From the NCBI GenBank assembly GCA_947629655.1, contig CANREL010000010.1, positions 1 through 35,854 on the forward strand: a stretch of 35,854 nucleotides of DNA, written 5' to 3'. The position numbers and the translations under genes were made by a program. Shown piece by piece: positions 32,790-35,854 of the stretch (the stretch's first letter is position 1; the number at the start of each line of letters is the position of its first letter). Under the pieces are notes generated by a model. That model saw only the letters and a program-made list of their open reading frames with translations. It was not told the origin of the DNA and searched no databases. Origin of the DNA: an uncultured Bacilli bacterium. GTDB taxonomy: Bacteria > Bacillota_I > Bacilli_A > RF39 > UBA660.

Positions 32790-34146
32790 ATTTCATCAAT
32801 TCTTTCTTAACTAAATCTTCATAGTAATGACTGACATTATTCTCTTCATTATACTTAAGTATATCTTCACCATCTAATTCCAAGTCATAATGTTCATCAT
32901 AATATTTGAGTAAATATGGTAACTCATCTTTATTTAGTTTACTAATCAATAAACTGACCGCATATCGAGCTTCTTCATAAGTTCCAACACATTCAAAAGG
33001 TTTCGTATCACCATATCCCAAAATCTCAATAAAAGTATCTAATAGATCTTCACGTTCATATAAATCTTGCCCAAAGATATCAACTAGCTCATCTTTGTAC
33101 AAAAAAGGGCTTAATATCATGTATACAAACAAACACTTAGAACAATTACAACACCAATTCCATTCTTTTTCTTTACTACCTAAATTACAACTTTTAAATA
33201 TTTTGTGATATTTCTTATAATTAGAAAACAATCTACCTATTTGAAACTCACTTATTCCACGTAATAAACTGAAATAATTGATATCCAATTTAAAATACTT
33301 AGATACGTAATTATTAAAATCTCTTTCAAATTCAAAACTCTTAGAATATTGATGATTAATATTAGTACCTATGACTGTTGCTTCATTAGCACTCGATTCA
33401 TTTGATAAAATAATATTCTTTTTATTTTGTAAATAGCATACCAAATATGAAATAAACGCAACTACTGAACTGAAAGGAGTGTGTCCATTTAAATAACCCA
33501 TATTATTTAATTCAACTATTTTACGATCAAGAATTCTTTCTACACAAACGACTTTTTCATCACTATAACCAGCTACTTCAGAACATTTCAAAGATGGAAG
33601 TTTGGGATTTATTATGAAACATGAATTATCTTTTTCATCTTTCAATATCTCAAGGCTGACACAAGAATCTTTTCCTCCCCCAACTGATATCAAATTACCC
33701 ATTCCTACATAATCAATACTAGGTAATAAACGTTTTTCACCTTCACAAGTTATATTCATCAATTCTTCTTCTGAAACTTCAATGTTATTAGTGTACAAAA
33801 ATTCTCCTAATCCATTGTAGTACAATTTTTTAAACCATTTTATTTGTTCTTGATCTAAGTATCCACATTTGATAATGACATTAGGACTACAAGTACATTT
33901 AAAATAACTGATCAATTCTATCAATCCGATATGAAAAACTAAATCATTCAAATAATCATCATTGATATTTTTATTGAGAATATACTTTTTAGCAATTTTA
34001 ATCTCTGGATAAAACCATGTCAAAGAAGGAATATTAAAATAGAATTTAATCTTCATATTTTCTTCATCAGTAGTTATCTCATATCTATCATAAATAAAAG
34101 TATCATACTTTTCTCTAAGTTCTTTAAATTTATTCGAGTTATTCAT
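32782..34146 (-). CDS. murL: MurL: UDP-MurNAc-L-Ala-L-Glu epimerase
   Basis: 454 aa. The family converts the terminal L-Glu of UDP-MurNAc-L-Ala-L-Glu to D-Glu, probably by ATP-dependent adenylation. Visible features are a PP-loop ATP-binding motif SVGGGKDS (154-161), the LSNESSANEATVIG block (about 247-260), NINHQYSKSFEFE (about 262-274) and a Cys-rich WCCNCSKCLF cluster (about 331-340), which together are the pattern I associate with MurL. It is the first gene of the operon, with its own -10 and a GGAGGGTAA binding site, and overlaps murD2. A PP-loop ATPase of unknown target is the alternative. Confidence 0.8.
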   Translation of the reverse strand: MNNSNKFKELREKYDTFIYDRYEITTDEENMKIKFYFNIPSLTWFYPEIKIAKKYILNKNINDDYLNDLVFHIGLIELISYFKCTCSPNVIIKCGYLDQEQIKWFKKLYYNGLGEFLYTNNIEVSEEELMNITCEGEKRLLPSIDYVGMGNLISVGGGKDSCVSLEILKDEKDNSCFIINPKLPSLKCSEVAGYSDEKVVCVERILDRKIVELNNMGYLNGHTPFSSVVAFISYLVCYLQNKKNIILSNESSANEATVIGTNINHQYSKSFEFERDFNNYVSKYFKLDINYFSLLRGISEFQIGRLFSNYKKYHKIFKSCNLGSKEKEWNWCCNCSKCLFVYMILSPFLYKDELVDIFGQDLYEREDLLDTFIEILGYGDTKPFECVGTYEEARYAVSLLISKLNKDELPYLLKYYDEHYDLELDGEDILKYNEENNVSHYYEDLVKKELMKYV

Positions 34147-34165
34147 AAATTACCCTCCTAATAAC

Positions 34166-34171
34166 ATTATA
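34166..34171 (-). promoter_or_regulatory. -10 element of the murL-murD2 operon
   Basis: Minus-strand TATAAT 19 bp upstream of the ATG of murL, followed by GGAGGGTAA (34150-34158). A -35 at 17-18 bp is weak (TTACTT/TACTTT), and this region overlaps the terminator of the preceding gene. Confidence 0.5.
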
Positions 34172-34180
34172 CACTATTAC

Positions 34181-34208
34181 AAAAGAAAAAAGTAATATTA
34201 CATTACTT
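34181..34208 (-). terminator. Terminator of the 34203-35069 gene
   Basis: Stem AAGTAAT/ATTACTT (34190-34196 with 34202-34208), 5-nt loop, then TTTTTTC on the minus strand. It includes the stop codon of the gene and sits directly before the murL promoter. Confidence 0.65.
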
Positions 34209-35069
34209 CTTATACACTTTATTTTTATCTATTTCTCTTGTCTTTTCATCTTCTGATAAAAGTTGAGAAAGAATCATAGTACTAACACTAGAATTAGATT
34301 TTTTATTTTCAAAATAATTAGGATAACACTTTAAATCTCTACTACCACCATTTTCTAAATAATGACATATTAAATCATAGTGATTAGCTCCATACTGCAT
34401 TCCTAAATCTAATGATCGATCAAATTCTTTAGCGAACAACATCCCTCTTTTAGGACCATAGTAATCGCCTCCTCTATGAATTATGTGGCAAATTATCGCA
34501 TCTAGTAAGCCATTAAAAACACTGAGTTTATCATCCATAGAAGAAACAACTTTTCTAACGTTTTCCAACTCAAATCTCGCCAAGTTGTTCTCATTGACAA
34601 TCCTTTCAACTTCTCTTATGTGATGCCCTTCAAATAAACTTTTACAATCAGTTACATTATGAGATATGACATATATATCATCAGCATCTGTTATCATACC
34701 ATCTTTCGCTAGATGAAAATGTTGGGAGGATTCATCTGATAGATTTACAATACTAGGAAAAATAGGCTTTTTTAACAATTGTTTTTCTTCGCTAGTCAAC
34801 AAGGCATAAAAATGGTCATAATCCATTAATTGTATCCAATAGTCTTGACCATAATTTTCACCAAAAGCATTATTAGGACCGATGCTAGCATTTGGATAAC
34901 GCATTTCATACCACACTGCAACTTTTTCAATAATATTTCTAATTTGCGAAGCATCACCTTTACCATTCTTTTCACACCAAGAAACATAGTAATTAACTTT
35001 GTTATTTAAATCAGCAATATCTTTAATTCTTTCACCATCATATCTTTTTAATCTATAAAAATTTATCAT
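34203..35069 (-). CDS. Uncharacterised protein of 288 aa
   Basis: Not recognised. It starts MINFYRLKRYDGERIKDIADL. No signal peptide or membrane helix. Noticeable parts are VAVWYEMRYPNASIGP near residue 50, YWIQLMDYDHFYALLTSEEKQLL, HFHLAKDGMITDADDIYV, and ICHIIHRGGDYYGPKRGMLFAKEFD (about 191-214), with several His that might bind metal. The tail is polar. Helical and soluble, probably intracellular. It is 8 bp after the histidine phosphatase, so likely in one operon. Its AGAGGTAAAT binding site overlaps the end of that gene. No function is offered. Confidence 0.5.
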   Translation of the reverse strand: MINFYRLKRYDGERIKDIADLNNKVNYYVSWCEKNGKGDASQIRNIIEKVAVWYEMRYPNASIGPNNAFGENYGQDYWIQLMDYDHFYALLTSEEKQLLKKPIFPSIVNLSDESSQHFHLAKDGMITDADDIYVISHNVTDCKSLFEGHHIREVERIVNENNLARFELENVRKVVSSMDDKLSVFNGLLDAIICHIIHRGGDYYGPKRGMLFAKEFDRSLDLGMQYGANHYDLICHYLENGGSRDLKCYPNYFENKKSNSSVSTMILSQLLSEDEKTREIDKNKVYKK

Positions 35070-35077
35070 ATTTACCT

Positions 35078-35707
35078 CTAAATATCTACTTTTATATGTT
35101 CTATCTTTTCTAATGCATGATCATTAAAGATCAATTTAAACCCATCTGGAGCACTCCAAACAAAGTCTTTATCCATTATTAATTCATCATTAAAATATAA
35201 TTGACCATCACTGTATTTACCAAAACTCATCAATAGAAAAGTAATAGCTGTCGCATGTGATATAATAACTATCTTTTTACCAATATGTTCTTGTAATATT
35301 TCATCTATAGCTAATTTAAATCTTTTAACTACTTCACTTCTACTTTCACCATCATTCATTTTAAAGTTTTCATCTTCTAATTGTTTCTTTTCAAAACCAT
35401 CTGGCAATTGATCATAAGAAGAAACACCATGAACTCTTTCACCCAAACGATAATCAACATTAACTTTCAAATGGTTTTTAAGAGCTACGTACTTAGCTGT
35501 TCCCATAGTTCTAGCATAATCAGAAGAGTAGACCAAATCGATATTCTCTAATTCCTCTAATTGACTTAGAGATAATGCTCTTTCTTCACCTCTAACACTC
35601 AACGGAGCTTTTTTATTCTCTATTAATAAATCATCAACTAATAATTCTATCCCACGATGTTCATTATATGGAACAGAATGTCTAAATAGATATATTATCG
35701 TTTTCAT
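35078..35707 (-). CDS. Histidine phosphatase family protein (phosphoglycerate mutase-like)
   Basis: 209 aa. The catalytic His is in LFRHSVPYNE (R9-H10; the usual RHGET is RHSVP). The second conserved element YSSDYARTMGTAK (Arg66) is present, then LGERVHG with the acid residue (Glu90), and the last catalytic His in IVIISHATAI (H151). The family hydrolyses phosphate esters on sugars, nucleotides or proteins; the substrate is unknown. It has an AGGAGGTACA site next to the ATG. It opens the small operon with the 288-aa gene. Confidence 0.85.
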   Translation of the reverse strand: MKTIIYLFRHSVPYNEHRGIELLVDDLLIENKKAPLSVRGEERALSLSQLEELENIDLVYSSDYARTMGTAKYVALKNHLKVNVDYRLGERVHGVSSYDQLPDGFEKKQLEDENFKMNDGESRSEVVKRFKLAIDEILQEHIGKKIVIISHATAITFLLMSFGKYSDGQLYFNDELIMDKDFVWSAPDGFKLIFNDHALEKIEHIKVDI

Positions 35708-35789
35708 TGTACCTCCTAGAATTTAAATCAATCATTAAATATATTTTATCAAAAAAATAAAAAGTAGCAATTATTTCGGTTCTATAATA

Positions 35790-35824
35790 AATAGTGTTGG
35801 TGAGTAAAAATCACTAACACTATT
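35790..35824. repeat. Strong inverted repeat at the right edge, possible IS end
   Basis: 14-bp stem (35790-35803 with 35811-35824, one G-T wobble) around GTAAAAA; on the plus strand it continues into TTTTTAG. It follows CGGTTCTATAATAA. This could be a plus-strand terminator, or the left end of an ISL3-like element whose transposase would begin beyond the window. The sequence ends before a decision is possible. Confidence 0.4.
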
Positions 35825-35854
35825 TTTAGTTAATAAAAAGAGTCATTATCAGAA

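Noticed and set aside
1..35854. CRISPR array or cas genes
   Set aside because: No regularly spaced direct repeats and no Cas-like protein were seen; only hairpins and the short protein repeats in the 20324 gene.

Overview
Organism. The window is A+T-rich and uses the standard bacterial code: TGA is read as a stop (for example at 26525-26527). It carries the S10-spc-alpha ribosomal protein cluster in Gram-positive order, zinc-type S14, L36 and adenylate kinase, tRNA genes with encoded CCA, a CdaA-CdaR pair and peptidoglycan precursor genes. This fits a walled low-GC Bacillota, probably an uncultured gut member of the Bacilli close to the Mollicutes branch (RF39-like). That placement is inferred from gene content; no tree was made. 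Nearly every gene is on the minus strand.

Layout. (1) About 93-14297: one ribosomal protein super-operon, transcribed right to left from an extended -10 promoter at 14268-14297 through a structured ~117-nt leader. Order: S10, L3, L4, L23, L2, S19, L22, S3, L16, L29, S17, L14, L24, L5, S14, S8, L6, L18, S5, L15, SecY, Adk, Map, IF-1, L36, S13, S11, RpoA, L17. The L30 gene (rpmD), normally between S5 and L15, is absent; S5 and L15 overlap by 1 bp. (2) 14399-20926: envelope genes. These are an S41/PDZ processing protease, tRNA-Asn, a membrane-anchored thioredoxin-fold-like protein, a LolA/YdcC-like lipoprotein, CdaR and CdaA (c-di-AMP synthesis), and a single-pass protein with a repetitive acidic tail. 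Most units have their own promoter and intrinsic terminator. (3) 21037-25648: a compact seven-gene accessory operon holding a JAMM peptidase, a Ham1/RdgB-type NTP pyrophosphatase, a SIS-domain protein, a WYL regulator, a nucleotidyltransferase-CutA fusion, a transglutaminase-like protein and a 69-aa protein. (4) 25739-30681: a divergent GNAT acetyltransferase, an ABC exporter, a P-loop kinase-like protein, a second nucleotidyltransferase-fold protein and tRNA-Thr(CGU). (5) 30730-35707: a cadherin-like beta-sandwich membrane protein, a MurL-MurD2-small acidic ORF operon, an unknown protein and a histidine phosphatase. The right edge has a strong inverted repeat that may be the end of an IS element.

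How the genes work together. The most informative locus is MurL-MurD2 (31428-34146). The two genes overlap by 8 bp. Their sequences point to the alternative D-glutamate route, in which L-Glu is ligated to UDP-MurNAc-L-Ala and the terminal residue is then epimerised, instead of free D-Glu being made by a racemase. The S41 protease, CdaA/CdaR and the lipoprotein point to cell-wall and turgor homeostasis. The 21-25.6 kb operon looks like an undescribed nucleotide/sugar-phosphate module with its own ligand-sensing regulator; its job cannot be read from sequence alone.
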